The notes: generated by a model from the sequence alone, not told the origin. Positions 34,714-44,243 are shown, counted from the first letter of the stretch. The stretch: 64,000 nucleotides of DNA from Caldicellulosiruptor saccharolyticus DSM 8903 (GCF_000016545.1 NC_009437.1:2630501-2694500), one strand, 5' to 3'. Translations and numbers: made by a program.

Positions 34714-36036
34714 CTACTTAACTTCTAACTTTGCAAGCTCTTCAATCTTTGCTAAGAACTTTTCAGGTGTAATAGCCTTTGCAGCAAGCATCTGGCAAAG
34801 TGTTTCTGCCTCTGTCTTGAAGTTTGGAGTAAATGCATCCTGCCATACTGTACCGCTGACAGATGTTGCACTGCTAAATATTTGTGTTAGCTTTTTCTGA
34901 AGAACTGTCTCTTTTCCTGTCATGAACTTATCCCATGCTTGTCCTGGAACAACAAGTCCCTGCTGCCACCCAATTTTTGCCCATCTTGTTGGATGCATCA
35001 TGTAAAGAAGAAGTTTCATTGCCTCATTCTTAACCTTTGAGCTCGCAGAAACTGCATAGCCACCGCCGTGCCATGCTAAAATGTCTGTCTTTTTACCCTT
35101 GCCACCTGTGATTGTTGGGAAGTATGTCACATCAACGTTCTTCTTGAATGATTCTGAGAAGTTAGGATTTGTAGCCATTCCTACTTCCCAGGAACCCATA
35201 TAATACATTGCTGCTTTTTCCTGAGCAAACAGATTGTTTGCTGCACCATAGTCTGCTGCAACAAATGCGTCTTGGAATCCACCTACATTTACAAGATTTA
35301 CAAGATCTCTTGCTGCTTTCAAAAGAATCTGGTTCTTAGCGACAGACTTTTTGGAGATTGCATCATAGATGAGCTTCTGATCTCCGCCTTCTTTCACAAC
35401 AAGCTCCTGATACAGAATTGCCAGTATCCACTTATCTTTACCGTTTATTGCAATTGGAGCAATGCCGTTTTTCCTGAACACTTTTGCTGCATTCAAAAGC
35501 TCACTAAATGTTGTTGGAACTTTTACTTTGTACTTGTTGAACAAGCCCTTGTTGTAGTAAAGTACCATGAAGTCTGTATTTCTTGGAAGACCATAAAGCT
35601 TTCCATTATACATGAAATCTTTCAAAGAAGAGGTCTTAAACCCATAACCTTTTATTTGGTCAAGCTTTATCTCTGCTGCATAACCTGCTTTCATGACTGG
35701 CAAGAAGAATGATGGCTGACCCCATACCATGAAGATGTCTGGCATCTGATTTGTTGCAACATAAACTTTGAATTTCTGCTTGTAAGGCTCATCCTGAAGC
35801 GCTTCAACCTTTATCTTGACATTTGGATTTGCTTTCATATAGCTGTCAATCAACATCTGTTCAAGTTTGCCTTGGTTAGACGTCCTATCTGGTAGGTTGG
35901 AGAAGAATTTGATTTCTACTGTTTTTTTAGTCGATGCAGAAGCTGTAAAAGTACCTTGAATACCTGCAAATAAGCTAACAATCATTACTGTTACAAGTAA
36001 AACCGAAATAAATACTTTTAAGGTTCTCTTTGACAT
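34714..36036 (-). CDS. Extracellular sugar-binding protein (CUT1 family 1)
   Basis: 440 residues from ATG at 36036 with AAGGAGG at eight bases; the GTG three bases upstream is less well placed. Signal sequence to about residue 34 (VSLFAGIQGTFTASAS), no lipobox cysteine. Family-1 solute-binding features: KVKVPTTFSELLNAAKVFRK, AMYYMGSWEVGMATNP, AWHGGGYAVSASSKVKNEAM. Delivers an oligosaccharide to the permeases downstream; the GH30 enzyme is the likely next step. Divergent from the kinase/regulator pair at 36364-39780, which probably controls it. Confidence 0.93.
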   Translation of the reverse strand: MSKRTLKVFISVLLVTVMIVSLFAGIQGTFTASASTKKTVEIKFFSNLPDRTSNQGKLEQMLIDSYMKANPNVKIKVEALQDEPYKQKFKVYVATNQMPDIFMVWGQPSFFLPVMKAGYAAEIKLDQIKGYGFKTSSLKDFMYNGKLYGLPRNTDFMVLYYNKGLFNKYKVKVPTTFSELLNAAKVFRKNGIAPIAINGKDKWILAILYQELVVKEGGDQKLIYDAISKKSVAKNQILLKAARDLVNLVNVGGFQDAFVAADYGAANNLFAQEKAAMYYMGSWEVGMATNPNFSESFKKNVDVTYFPTITGGKGKKTDILAWHGGGYAVSASSKVKNEAMKLLLYMMHPTRWAKIGWQQGLVVPGQAWDKFMTGKETVLQKKLTQIFSSATSVSGTVWQDAFTPNFKTEAETLCQMLAAKAITPEKFLAKIEELAKLEVK

Positions 36037-36085
36037 CACTTTTTCCTCCTTTTTGCATTTTTCTTATTTAATTTTTAAAGACCTC

Positions 36086-36101
36086 TTTGGGGCGCCCCAA
36101 A
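36086..36101. promoter_or_regulatory. 16-bp perfect palindrome upstream of binding-protein gene
   Basis: TTTGGGGCGCCCCAAA lies 50 bases before the binding-protein start, in an otherwise AT-rich 324-base divergent region (36040-36363). With no loop it is more like a protein-binding site than a hairpin. A probable promoter for the kinase (TTGTGA, 18 bases, TATAAT, about 36280-36311) lies in the same region. Confidence 0.5.
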
Positions 36102-36363
36102 ATCAAATGTTGGAAATGAATTTTTCTTGGTTAAATTATATCAGCATACATTCACAATTTTAAGGTGACAATCTTTAAATTTGGTTTGTATTTTTTATGG
36201 ATATTTCAAGTATATATGTTATTAATTGCTATTAAAATTATGATGATTGATAGCAAGATGCATTTCTAAAAAAGAATATCTTGTGAATCTTATATATGAA
36301 GTTGTATAATATACTTTGACTTGGAGAATAAAGGCGAATTTAAAAAGAGGGTGTTTTTCTGAA

Positions 36364-38154
36364 ATGCTCTTAAAACTCAAAAATTATTTTTTAAGGCTTA
36401 GTATAAAGTACAAGATACTCATTCTCTTTTATAGCATAATAGTAATAACCTCCTTGGTGTTGGCTTTATTCTCATATACTATTTCAACAAACCAGCTTAA
36501 AGAAGAGGTAGGAAATCTGCTTTTAAGAGATACAAAAAGAATTGCTGCAAGTATTGATTTCCTTCAAAAAGATGTAAATGAGCTTTCATCCTTTTTGTTC
36601 TTAGATCAAAGAATTCAAAACTTTATAAACCCACGTCCAGATTTTACCAAATATTCTTTAGAGCCACTGGCAAGCCTTCTTGCTTCCAAGGATTATATAA
36701 GCTTTATTATGCTTTATTCTTTTCAAGGTGATAAATATTACTTTTCAAATGACAATAGCACTGGAGTTGCTGATTTTTATGAACTAAAATCTACAGATTT
36801 TTTTAAACAAATTATAAAAAACAAAGGTGCACCCATGTGGGTAAGTCTAAATAGCTTACCTTTTAGCCTAATTGCAAAAAACAATTACCCTAAGATTGCC
36901 ATGGCAAGGCTTCTTTTAGATTTCAATACATACGAGCCTGCAGGAGTGCTTATAATATGTATAAACATACCAACCATTGAAAAAATCTATATGGAAGATT
37001 TAAAGGAAAAAGAAGCATGTTTTTTTATAGCTGACAGTAGCAACAGAATTATTTCTTTTGAGAGCACAACACCACAGTTTACAGCTACATTCGCTCAGAA
37101 GCTTTTGAATAAAAACATCCTAAGTAGAGAAAATGAAATAATCACTGCCAATTCGTCAAAACTTTTAATTACTTCAAGTTATATTCCAACTTCCAACTGG
37201 CGGCTTGTGAGCGTCGTTTCGTTAGAAAATGCCATAAATGCTATTAGAAATTCGTTTGTCCTCTTATATATTAGGGTACTTATACTCTGTCTTATTTTTG
37301 CTTTTGTAATATCCATGTATTTTTCTTCTATGCTCACAGCTCCCCTCCAGAAACTTGTAAGTTCTATGAAAAAAGTGCGGCAGGGTAACTTTCGAGAACA
37401 AGTAAATATTGACCCGCATGCAAGTGATGAAATTGCAATAGTTGTTTCTGAATACAATAATATGGTCGAAAAAATAAATGAATTGATAAACAAGGTATTA
37501 AAGTTGGAAATTCACAAAAAAGAAGCAGAACTAAAAGCACTTGAGGCTCAGATAAATCCTCATTTTCTTTACAATACTTTGGATACTATATTTTGGAAAG
37601 CCGAAAAATCTCATGATAGTGAAATAAGCGAGATGATTTATTCTCTTTCAAGACTTTTTAGACTTACCTTAAACAGAGGAAGTGAGTTCATTCAGGTAAA
37701 AGGTGAAAAAGAATTAATAGAACATTATCTTTTCTTGCAGAGCAAAAGATACAAAAATAGACTTCAGTACTCAATTGAGATTGATCCTGAAATATTAGAC
37801 TATTATATCCCTAAATTGATTTTGCAGCCTTTTGTTGAAAATGCAATTGTTCATGGTATGGAAAATTCAACAACCCCAACTTTTATCCAAATAACAGGCA
37901 AAAAAGAAGGTGAAAACTTATGCTTTACCATCAAAGACAACGGAATTGGAATGTCGAAAACGCAGCTTGATAGAATCAAAGACCTTTTAGAATCAGGAAA
38001 GGAAGCTACTTTTGGATATGCTATCAAAAATGTCAACGAAAGATTAAAACTTTACTATGAAACACACTTCAAATTGAATATACAAAGCCAGCCGGGACAA
38101 GGTACAGAAGTAAAATTGATACTTCCTATAGATTATATTTCAGTAGAAAGTTGA
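36364..38154 (+). CDS. YesM-family sensor histidine kinase
   Basis: 596 residues from ATG at 36364; an in-frame TTG at 36316 would add 16 residues. Order: membrane helix (about 20-40), large extracytoplasmic dCache-like sensor (about 45-290), second helix (about 300-322), HAMP, His_kinase (LEAQINPHFLYNTLDTIFWK) and HATPase_c (LILQPFVENAIVHGM; FTIKDNGIGM; GYAIKNVNERL). It should sense an extracellular glycan fragment and phosphorylate the AraC-type regulator encoded 36 bases downstream. Confidence 0.92.
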   Translation: MLLKLKNYFLRLSIKYKILILFYSIIVITSLVLALFSYTISTNQLKEEVGNLLLRDTKRIAASIDFLQKDVNELSSFLFLDQRIQNFINPRPDFTKYSLEPLASLLASKDYISFIMLYSFQGDKYYFSNDNSTGVADFYELKSTDFFKQIIKNKGAPMWVSLNSLPFSLIAKNNYPKIAMARLLLDFNTYEPAGVLIICINIPTIEKIYMEDLKEKEACFFIADSSNRIISFESTTPQFTATFAQKLLNKNILSRENEIITANSSKLLITSSYIPTSNWRLVSVVSLENAINAIRNSFVLLYIRVLILCLIFAFVISMYFSSMLTAPLQKLVSSMKKVRQGNFREQVNIDPHASDEIAIVVSEYNNMVEKINELINKVLKLEIHKKEAELKALEAQINPHFLYNTLDTIFWKAEKSHDSEISEMIYSLSRLFRLTLNRGSEFIQVKGEKELIEHYLFLQSKRYKNRLQYSIEIDPEILDYYIPKLILQPFVENAIVHGMENSTTPTFIQITGKKEGENLCFTIKDNGIGMSKTQLDRIKDLLESGKEATFGYAIKNVNERLKLYYETHFKLNIQSQPGQGTEVKLILPIDYISVES

Positions 38155-38190
38155 TTGTAGGAATACTTTGTAAAAAAGGAGATGAAATGG

Positions 38191-39780
38191 ATGACAAAGT
38201 TACTTATTGCTGATGATGAGCCAGAGGTAATTGAAGGTATTTCAACTCTTGTTGATTGGGAAAGCAATGGAATTAAGATTGTTGGATGTGCAACAAACGG
38301 TGAAGAGGCACTTGAGAAAATTAGAATGCTTTGCCCTGACATTGTTTTGATAGATATCAAAATGCCTAAGTTAGATGGACTGCAAGTAATTGAATACGCC
38401 AAAAAAGAAGGGTATATATTTGAAAGTATAATCTTAAGCGGGTATGATGACTTTTACTTTGCCCAAAAAGCACTTGAGCTAAGGAGCCTGAATTATCTGC
38501 TAAAGCCTTGCAAACCAAAAGAAGTTTTAGATGCAGTACTAAAGGCTAAAAATGTCCTCGAAAAAGAAAGGGAAAAAGAGGCTCTGATAAACAGGTTCAT
38601 AGAATATTACAATGAAACTTTGCCAATTTTAAAAGAGAGAATTCTAAATGAGGTTATATTCGGCATCCGCAGCAAGGAAGAGATAGAAAAGCTTTTTGAA
38701 AGGTACAATATAAAACTTTCATCTGGAAAATACTGCATTGCTCTTGCCAAATTTGATATTGAAAATGTATCCGATACTTACCCAACTTCTTTTGTAAAAC
38801 AAGAAGCGTACACTCTTGCATGTGTTAATTTAATTCAGAAAGAATTAGAGGACTTTAGAGCAGAAGTTTTCAGAGGTAGAAATGAGATAGTTATATTAAT
38901 TAACTCAGACTTTGAATTTGATAGAGAAACGATAGATACTATTCTTACAAAAGTCAAAAGAAATGCCAGCGAAAAGCTTGGAGTGAAACTTTACTTTGGA
39001 GTTAGCAGATGGGGAGATAAAATTGAAAAAATCAACTCTTTATATGAACAAGCTTTAAATGCTTTAGAGCTTAAATTCTTTGCAGATGATATTGACATAT
39101 TACATTTTGATGATATTTGCCTTAGCAAAAATACTACTTATTACCCAATCGATGAAGAAAGATCAATAATAAATAGCCTCTTGCTGTGCCAGAAAGATGT
39201 TATTAAAGATAAAGTCGAAAGTTTTATAAACTCATTGTATTCTACCAACACATTTAACAAATGGTTTATAAAGTCGGCTGTTTTGGCATTACTGGGCAGC
39301 CTCATCAAAGTCTGCCATGAAAAATGTATTGATTTAAATGATGTAGTAAGCAGCAAGATTTTTGAAAACATTTTAAAAACTGAGAAAAAAGAGCTGATCA
39401 AAGCATCGCTACTTAGTTTTTTAAATGCAACAGTAGACAAAATTGAGCAGATCGAAAATAAAAATCTAATCGTTAAAGCAGCTATTAGCTTTATTGAAAA
39501 AAACTATAACAAGAACATTACATTAGAAAGTGTTGCAAAAGAGGTATATGTAACACCTGCGTATTTGAGCATTCTATTTAAAAGAGAACTGAAAATTAAT
39601 TTTGTCGATTACCTACATAAAATCAGAATTCAAAAAGCCCAGGAACTTCTTAAAAACCAAAATTTAAAAACATACCAGGTTGCAAATATGGTTGGCTTTT
39701 CTGATGAGAAGTATTTTTCTCAAGTTTTTAAAAAGTATACCGGGCTTACACCAAGTCAGTTCAGGGAAGCAAACATATAA
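38191..39780 (+). CDS. YesN-family response regulator with AraC DNA-binding domain
   Basis: 529 residues from ATG at 38191, eight bases after AGGAG. The ATG at 38182 directly touches that site and is unlikely. Receiver domain: LIADDEPEV, phospho-Asp in DIVLIDIKMPKLDG, LNYLLKPCKP. C-terminal AraC domain: AISFIEKNYNKNITLESVAK to YTGLTPSQFREANI. Its last 375 bases are duplicated at 61007-61382. Expected to activate the divergent ABC/GH30 operon. Confidence 0.93.
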   Translation: MTKLLIADDEPEVIEGISTLVDWESNGIKIVGCATNGEEALEKIRMLCPDIVLIDIKMPKLDGLQVIEYAKKEGYIFESIILSGYDDFYFAQKALELRSLNYLLKPCKPKEVLDAVLKAKNVLEKEREKEALINRFIEYYNETLPILKERILNEVIFGIRSKEEIEKLFERYNIKLSSGKYCIALAKFDIENVSDTYPTSFVKQEAYTLACVNLIQKELEDFRAEVFRGRNEIVILINSDFEFDRETIDTILTKVKRNASEKLGVKLYFGVSRWGDKIEKINSLYEQALNALELKFFADDIDILHFDDICLSKNTTYYPIDEERSIINSLLLCQKDVIKDKVESFINSLYSTNTFNKWFIKSAVLALLGSLIKVCHEKCIDLNDVVSSKIFENILKTEKKELIKASLLSFLNATVDKIEQIENKNLIVKAAISFIEKNYNKNITLESVAKEVYVTPAYLSILFKRELKINFVDYLHKIRIQKAQELLKNQNLKTYQVANMVGFSDEKYFSQVFKKYTGLTPSQFREANI

Positions 39781-39806
39781 AAAAGCGGGTGGGAGAGTAC
39801 AGACCC

Positions 39807-39833
39807 ACACCGCGGGGTGTTAGAATACTTTTT
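39807..39833. terminator. Terminator between convergent genes
   Basis: ACACC-GCGG-GGTGT hairpin followed by TAGAATACTTTTTT on the plus strand, 27 bases after the regulator stop. A GTGGG/CCCAC pair overlaps it. Confidence 0.5.
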
Positions 39834-39848
39834 TCCAATCATAATTTT

Positions 39849-41735
39849 TTACTGATACACTTCAAATTCCCAAAGCGAATACCCATATTGAGTTGCTCTT
39901 TGCCATGCATACATTTTTACATATCTTGCATTAACAGGTGTAAATGTTATGTCATTTGTACCACCTGTTCCGTTGTAGTTTGAATAAACAGTGGTCCAAT
40001 TTACATTATCGGTGGAAACTTGTATTTGAAATTGCTTTGCATAAGCTGCCTCCCAAACAAGTTTCACTCTTGAAATTGTTTGAACTGAACCAAGGTCAAC
40101 GTAGATCCACTGTGGATCCGACCATGCTGAAGACCATCTTGTATTTAGATTTCCATCAAAAGCATAGTTCGGTGGGTAATTCGAATTTTCTGTTGAAGAA
40201 GCATAAGCTGGTTTGTTTAATGCAAGATTACTCGACACTGAAACAGGAGTCCCACCATTTAACGTAGTTAAGAATACAACACCTCTTGATGGCAAATCCA
40301 CTAGAATCCCATTTGATAAGTTATTGACTCTATCCATCTTAGGAAGAGGAAAACCATCATTATCTTTTGGCTGATCACTAGCAAAGAAATTATATTGCTT
40401 AAATATTGCTGTATTTGTAACACCTGGCGCTGTTATCAGAATAGATTTTGCAGAATCATTGTTATTCACAACCACAATTGATACATCCCAATTAGTACCA
40501 TTTTGTTTCTTTACAGCTGCTACTCTTACCCCTGGAATACTTGGCCCACTGACCTCTACAACTTGTGAACCTTGAACAAAAAATTTTGAGAAAAGTGACA
40601 CTGGATAGAACCAAGGTCTCAAATTTTGATCACTTATAGGATATGTTTTTGTTCCTACTGTTTTACCACCTAACGAATTCCACATACCCCATTTTTTAAG
40701 TGTGCCATCTGAACTTGCTAAATGCATTGCATCATCTAAACACCATGGAATTACACCTGAGCCCCCTGCTCTTATAACCTGTGCTATTCCATCTGACATA
40801 ACAACAGCATATTCAAAAGTAGTTACTCTTGGCTGACAATCATATATAGGATCTTTTCCTTCCTTCATTCCTAATTCGCCCAACCATAGATGTTTATTTG
40901 ACTGAGTTGATGAATTTATTAAGTTTCTCTTTGCACCAACTGTAGCTTCTATTTCACCATTATAAACTTGACTATCATAGTCCTTATAAATATGGAATTC
41001 GTAAGCCCCCATTTGACTACCCAAGTTATTTAGTGCTCTATCTACCCAATCATCCTGATAAGCTGTATCAGGTCCAACAAGTTGTACCCAATTCGTATAC
41101 CCTCTGCTACTGAGCATATTGTGAAGTGCTATAATTCCGTCTTTCCAATTATTCCATCGCGTTTCTAAATCAGGTGGGTTTTCACCATACATCCACTCAC
41201 CATTAGGTTCATTAAGAAAATTGTAGTATCTAATGCATGTATACCCTTTTGAATTTCTAAGATAATTGAGCAAATCGCAAATGGCTGTCAAAAATCTTGA
41301 ATCAGTAAAAGAAGATGCCCAAGACGGTTTCCACCAGTTACCAAGCATGACTGTCACGCCGCGACTCTGACAATAATCTAATATCTTGTACAACCTTTGC
41401 ATTACAACAGAGTTCCAATTATAAGTCGAACCATTGAAATAGTCCTCAACATTTATCATTACTCGAGCAAATTTTGCATTCATAAAATCAACTCTTTGTA
41501 TCACTTTGTCCCACATAGTGCTATCAATCTCTGGTAAGCTTCCATCTTGAGGATCCCATTGAATACCAACACCTAAAAAGTCACCCCAATATACCTTGTT
41601 AAAATTAATCACAGCTGTTCCATCAGCAGCTTTTACCTTTGAAAAATCAATTGCAAAAAATGTCCCAACAAAAACAAGTGTCAAAATTAATATCCCCCCA
41701 CTAAGTGACTTAAAGAATTTCATCCATCTTTTCAT
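39849..41735 (-). CDS. Secreted clan GH-A glycoside hydrolase with C-terminal F5/8C (CBM32-like) domain
   Basis: 628 residues. Signal peptide to about residue 37 (LTLVFVGTFFAIDFSKVKAA). A (beta/alpha)8 catalytic domain follows, with likely acid/base Glu176 in YYNFLNEPNG and nucleophile Glu287 in LWLGELG, spaced as in retaining clan-A enzymes such as GH5, GH39 and GH30. A beta-sandwich linker region (about 390-485) is followed by a discoidin/F5-8C carbohydrate-binding module (about 490-628: NLALNKPAYASSTENSNYPP ... FDGNLNTRWSSAWSDPQWIY ... RYVKMYAWQR). The exact family is not recognised. Extracellular glycan attack feeding the neighbouring importers is inferred. RBS GGAGGG precedes ATG. Confidence 0.82.
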   Translation of the reverse strand: MKRWMKFFKSLSGGILILTLVFVGTFFAIDFSKVKAADGTAVINFNKVYWGDFLGVGIQWDPQDGSLPEIDSTMWDKVIQRVDFMNAKFARVMINVEDYFNGSTYNWNSVVMQRLYKILDYCQSRGVTVMLGNWWKPSWASSFTDSRFLTAICDLLNYLRNSKGYTCIRYYNFLNEPNGEWMYGENPPDLETRWNNWKDGIIALHNMLSSRGYTNWVQLVGPDTAYQDDWVDRALNNLGSQMGAYEFHIYKDYDSQVYNGEIEATVGAKRNLINSSTQSNKHLWLGELGMKEGKDPIYDCQPRVTTFEYAVVMSDGIAQVIRAGGSGVIPWCLDDAMHLASSDGTLKKWGMWNSLGGKTVGTKTYPISDQNLRPWFYPVSLFSKFFVQGSQVVEVSGPSIPGVRVAAVKKQNGTNWDVSIVVVNNNDSAKSILITAPGVTNTAIFKQYNFFASDQPKDNDGFPLPKMDRVNNLSNGILVDLPSRGVVFLTTLNGGTPVSVSSNLALNKPAYASSTENSNYPPNYAFDGNLNTRWSSAWSDPQWIYVDLGSVQTISRVKLVWEAAYAKQFQIQVSTDNVNWTTVYSNYNGTGGTNDITFTPVNARYVKMYAWQRATQYGYSLWEFEVYQ

Positions 41736-42381
41736 GATTTTCCCTCCATAAATTGTTCAATATTTATTCCTATTTACACGTTAGCATATCTTCATCTATT
41801 TTAAAATCTCCTCTCTCAATATACCTTTGATTTTCTCAAAATATCTCACGATTTCTTTAAATTTCGTTATCGAAACAAACAATTTTGTTCTTGATATTGT
41901 TATTATTGCTTTATTCTACCATGCCCAACTTAGAATTGGCCTCCATCTTGTATTTATCTTGTTATTCTACCATATTACGGCGGGTATTTATCCACAATAA
42001 CCATGGCGTTTACCCTCTCATGTCTCTCAGGGTCTTTTCTCACTTGCCCTCAATTCCCTCGTCCCATCTACCATGGCGTGGACGTCAGTTATGCTCGTAT
42101 GCAGGGTCTTCGCCCGTATGGGGATGTACTCTGACCACCCGCTCACATTTTCCAATCTACTTACTTTTTATAAAGAATCATTTTATCCTTCTTTCTTCAC
42201 TTGTTACTCTCTATACATTGTTTAAGATGTGAACTCCTACCAAAAGGGGCGCTTTGCTACTCGACATGACTTAATCTCCTCGCAAAGCTAAGAATTTCTT
42301 TACCCCCTCAAGATGTGAATCACTCAAACTATTTCTCCTGCTTTAAATTAAGAATGTTCAAGCAATTTTTCTCACTTCACT
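41736..42381. other. Non-coding stretch: glycosidase promoter region and IS110 3' end with GC-rich block
   Basis: No convincing gene. The part next to 41735 is AT-rich and should hold the glycosidase promoter. TTATTCTACCAT occurs twice (41911, 41962). From about 41985 to 42140 base composition becomes clearly richer in G+C, with repeated CCATGGCGT and CAGGGTCTT words. A 7-bp stem GCTTTGC/GCAAAGC lies near 42252-42290. Because it directly follows the IS110 transposase remnant, it may be that element's non-coding end. Confidence 0.45.
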
Positions 42382-42612
42382 TCACGCTGTCCTTGCTAAA
42401 GCCTCTCTCTTTATATCGCTCAACATCTTGTTCCCATCATACTTTACGCCTTTTTTCAAAATCGCATAAAATACCCTTATCAATTTACAACACAGTGCTA
42501 TTAATGATTGCTTCTTCTTCAAGGGATTGTTCTCTCGCGTGGTGTAATACCTGTGCAGCTGCTTAAATTCTTCATTCTTTGCTACTATTGTAATCATGGC
42601 CTTGAACAAGCT
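42382..42612 (-). pseudogene. IS110-family transposase, C-terminal remnant
   Basis: The minus strand reads PSLFKAMITIVAKNEEFKQL, then HRYYTTRENNPLKKKQSLIA and LCCKLIRVFYAILKKGVKYD, the C-terminal end of an IS110-type transposase. The matching N-terminal part is at 43914-44171, on the other side of an IS256 element. About 200 middle residues are absent, so insertion was accompanied or followed by deletion. Confidence 0.75.
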
Positions 42613-43925
42613 GGGAGTTAAAATAAAATTGTGTCCACTGTATAATTAGTGTTGAAATAATCACCAAAGGGGGGCTCACGATTATGGAGAAAAATGAAAT
42701 TTTTGAAACCGCTAAAAATATGGCTATCGAGCAAGTATTAAATATGTATTGCTCCAAAGATGATCCTACTCGCCCAGCTTTAAAACAGCTTTTGGAAAAC
42801 TTGCTCGATTGCTTTATGTTATCAGAAAGAACTGTTTACCTTGCTAAAAACGAAAACGATAAAGGCAATGGTTTTTACGGCAGAAAACTTGCAACACCTG
42901 TTGGCAGCCTTGAAATTTCTGTTCCTCGCACACGCTCTGGTAACTTTCGACCTTCCATTCTCCCTGACCGCTACAAAAGGGTTGACAGCTCATACACTGA
43001 CCTGCTCATGTCTTTAGTCGCCAATGGTTACTCAGAAAGTTCTCTTGTCCAAACTCTTAAAAGCATGAATCTGCCTTATTCTGAAGACGAAATCGAAAAA
43101 ATCAAAAACGATCTTAAAAACGAGCTTCAACTTTTCAAACAAAGAGAACTTCCTGAAAGTGCTTTTGCTCTTATCATTGACGGTTACCATTGCGAAATTA
43201 AAGATAACTCAAAAGTTAAACAAGCTACTTGCTATGTCGTGCTTGGCATTGATTTAAAAGGCAAAAAAGATATCTTCGGTATCTACACTTTCTTCGGCAA
43301 AGAAAACAAAGCCGATTGGATGAGAGTCTTTGACGACTTAATTACAAGAGGTCTTAAAAAAGTCTTAATAGTTGTAAGCGATGATTTTCCAGGCATTATC
43401 GATGCTGTTAGACTCGCTTATCCCCTTGCCGACCATCAACTATGTTTTGTTCACCTTCAACGCAATGTCAGAAAACATATGGCAAAAGATGATGCTTCCG
43501 TTTTCAACAAAGAGCTTGATAAACTAAGAACTTCCTCTGCTGATTTTGACGAAGCTATTTCAAAGTTCAAACTTCTTTGTGAGCAATACTCCTCAAAATA
43601 TCCTCGATTCATAAAAGGTATTTGCGAAAAAGCAGAGTTCTATCTTGCACATATGAGGTATCCTGAAGATTTAAGAAAGTACATTTATACTACTAATGCT
43701 GTAGAAAGCGTAAACAGTATGATTGAAAAGATAAGAATAAACTCCGGTGGTTATTTTCAATCTGTAGAAGTTTTAGAGATAAACATATATTTACAAAGAG
43801 AAAACTTGCGTCGGGGCAAGTGGAAAAACGGAGTACCTATTCTTAAAAAATGTAGTTACAATATATTACAGCTCTACAATATACGCTATGAAATGGAAAC
43901 ACAAAATTCTTGACAAGTCTCGCCA
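42613..43925. mobile_element. IS256-family insertion sequence inside an IS110 remnant
   Basis: Approximately 1.3 kb bounded by imperfect inverted repeats sharing TTGTGT near both ends (around 42628 and, inverted, 43908). It contains an intact Mutator-type transposase. Exact ends are uncertain and no 8-bp target duplication is evident, which fits loss of IS110 sequence at one side. Confidence 0.7.
42684..43913 (+). CDS. IS256-family (Mutator) transposase
   Basis: 409 residues. Typical blocks: FYGRKLATPVGSLEISVPRT, RSGNFRPSILPDRYKRVD, the first catalytic Asp in ALIIDGYHCEIKD, the second in VVSDDFPGIIDAVRLAYPLA with DHQLCFVHLQRNVRKHM, and the final Glu in IYTTNAVESVNSMIEK. The frame is complete and normal in length, so it is likely active. 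GGGG lies shortly before the ATG. Its reading direction is opposite to the interrupted IS110 gene. Confidence 0.95.
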   Translation: MEKNEIFETAKNMAIEQVLNMYCSKDDPTRPALKQLLENLLDCFMLSERTVYLAKNENDKGNGFYGRKLATPVGSLEISVPRTRSGNFRPSILPDRYKRVDSSYTDLLMSLVANGYSESSLVQTLKSMNLPYSEDEIEKIKNDLKNELQLFKQRELPESAFALIIDGYHCEIKDNSKVKQATCYVVLGIDLKGKKDIFGIYTFFGKENKADWMRVFDDLITRGLKKVLIVVSDDFPGIIDAVRLAYPLADHQLCFVHLQRNVRKHMAKDDASVFNKELDKLRTSSADFDEAISKFKLLCEQYSSKYPRFIKGICEKAEFYLAHMRYPEDLRKYIYTTNAVESVNSMIEKIRINSGGYFQSVEVLEINIYLQRENLRRGKWKNGVPILKKCSYNILQLYNIRYEMETQNS

Positions 43926-44171
43926 GTAATGCCCTGTAAGCTCTATCCCTACTATCATGTTGTCTTTGCCATTTGCTTTCATTATCTTATTTGCCCAATC
44001 CAAAAATTTCTCCATACCTTCTTTCCTATTCTCAAACTCTATTCTCTTGCCAAGCTCCACTCCTCTAAAATCAAATGCTCTGCCTACATGCCTTTCCTTT
44101 GCTATATCTACTCCTACAACTAAAGTTCTCTCTGTTACTTGTAATATCTTTTCATTTTGTGTATACTTCAA
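43914..44171 (-). pseudogene. IS110-family transposase, N-terminal remnant
   Basis: From TTG at 44171 (GGAGG eight bases before) the protein reads KYTQNEKILQVTERTLVVGV, then DIAKERHVGRAFDFRGVELG and ends around GIELTGHYWRDL. This is the RuvC-like DEDD N-terminus of IS110 transposases (first Asp in VVGVDIAKE, Glu in GIELTGHYW). It breaks off at the IS256 element. Its C-terminal part is at 42382-42612. Confidence 0.85.
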
Positions 44172-44175
44172 AGAG

Positions 44176-44243
44176 GGTACCTCCTTTGTTGTGTTTTGTC
44201 GTAAGTTGTACAACTTACATTCTGTATTTTACCAGGAGGTACC
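44176..44243 (-). promoter_or_regulatory. RBS-sequestering hairpin and palindrome in IS110 leader
   Basis: On the minus strand GGTACCTCC (44235-44243) can pair with GGAGGTACC (44176-44184). The second arm contains the ribosome site for the TTG start at 44171. Between them lies a perfect 18-bp palindrome GTAAGTTGTACAACTTAC (44201-44218). Such a hairpin would limit translation from read-through transcripts. Confidence 0.6.

Noticed and set aside
41885-42232. 115-residue plus-strand frame
   Set aside because: Crosses a GC-rich non-coding block, lacks a ribosome site and resembles no protein family; a structured RNA or IS end is more likely.
42572-42757. 61-residue minus-strand frame across the IS256/IS110 junction
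   Set aside because: Chimeric frame reading from antisense IS256 into the IS110 remnant; not a real gene.
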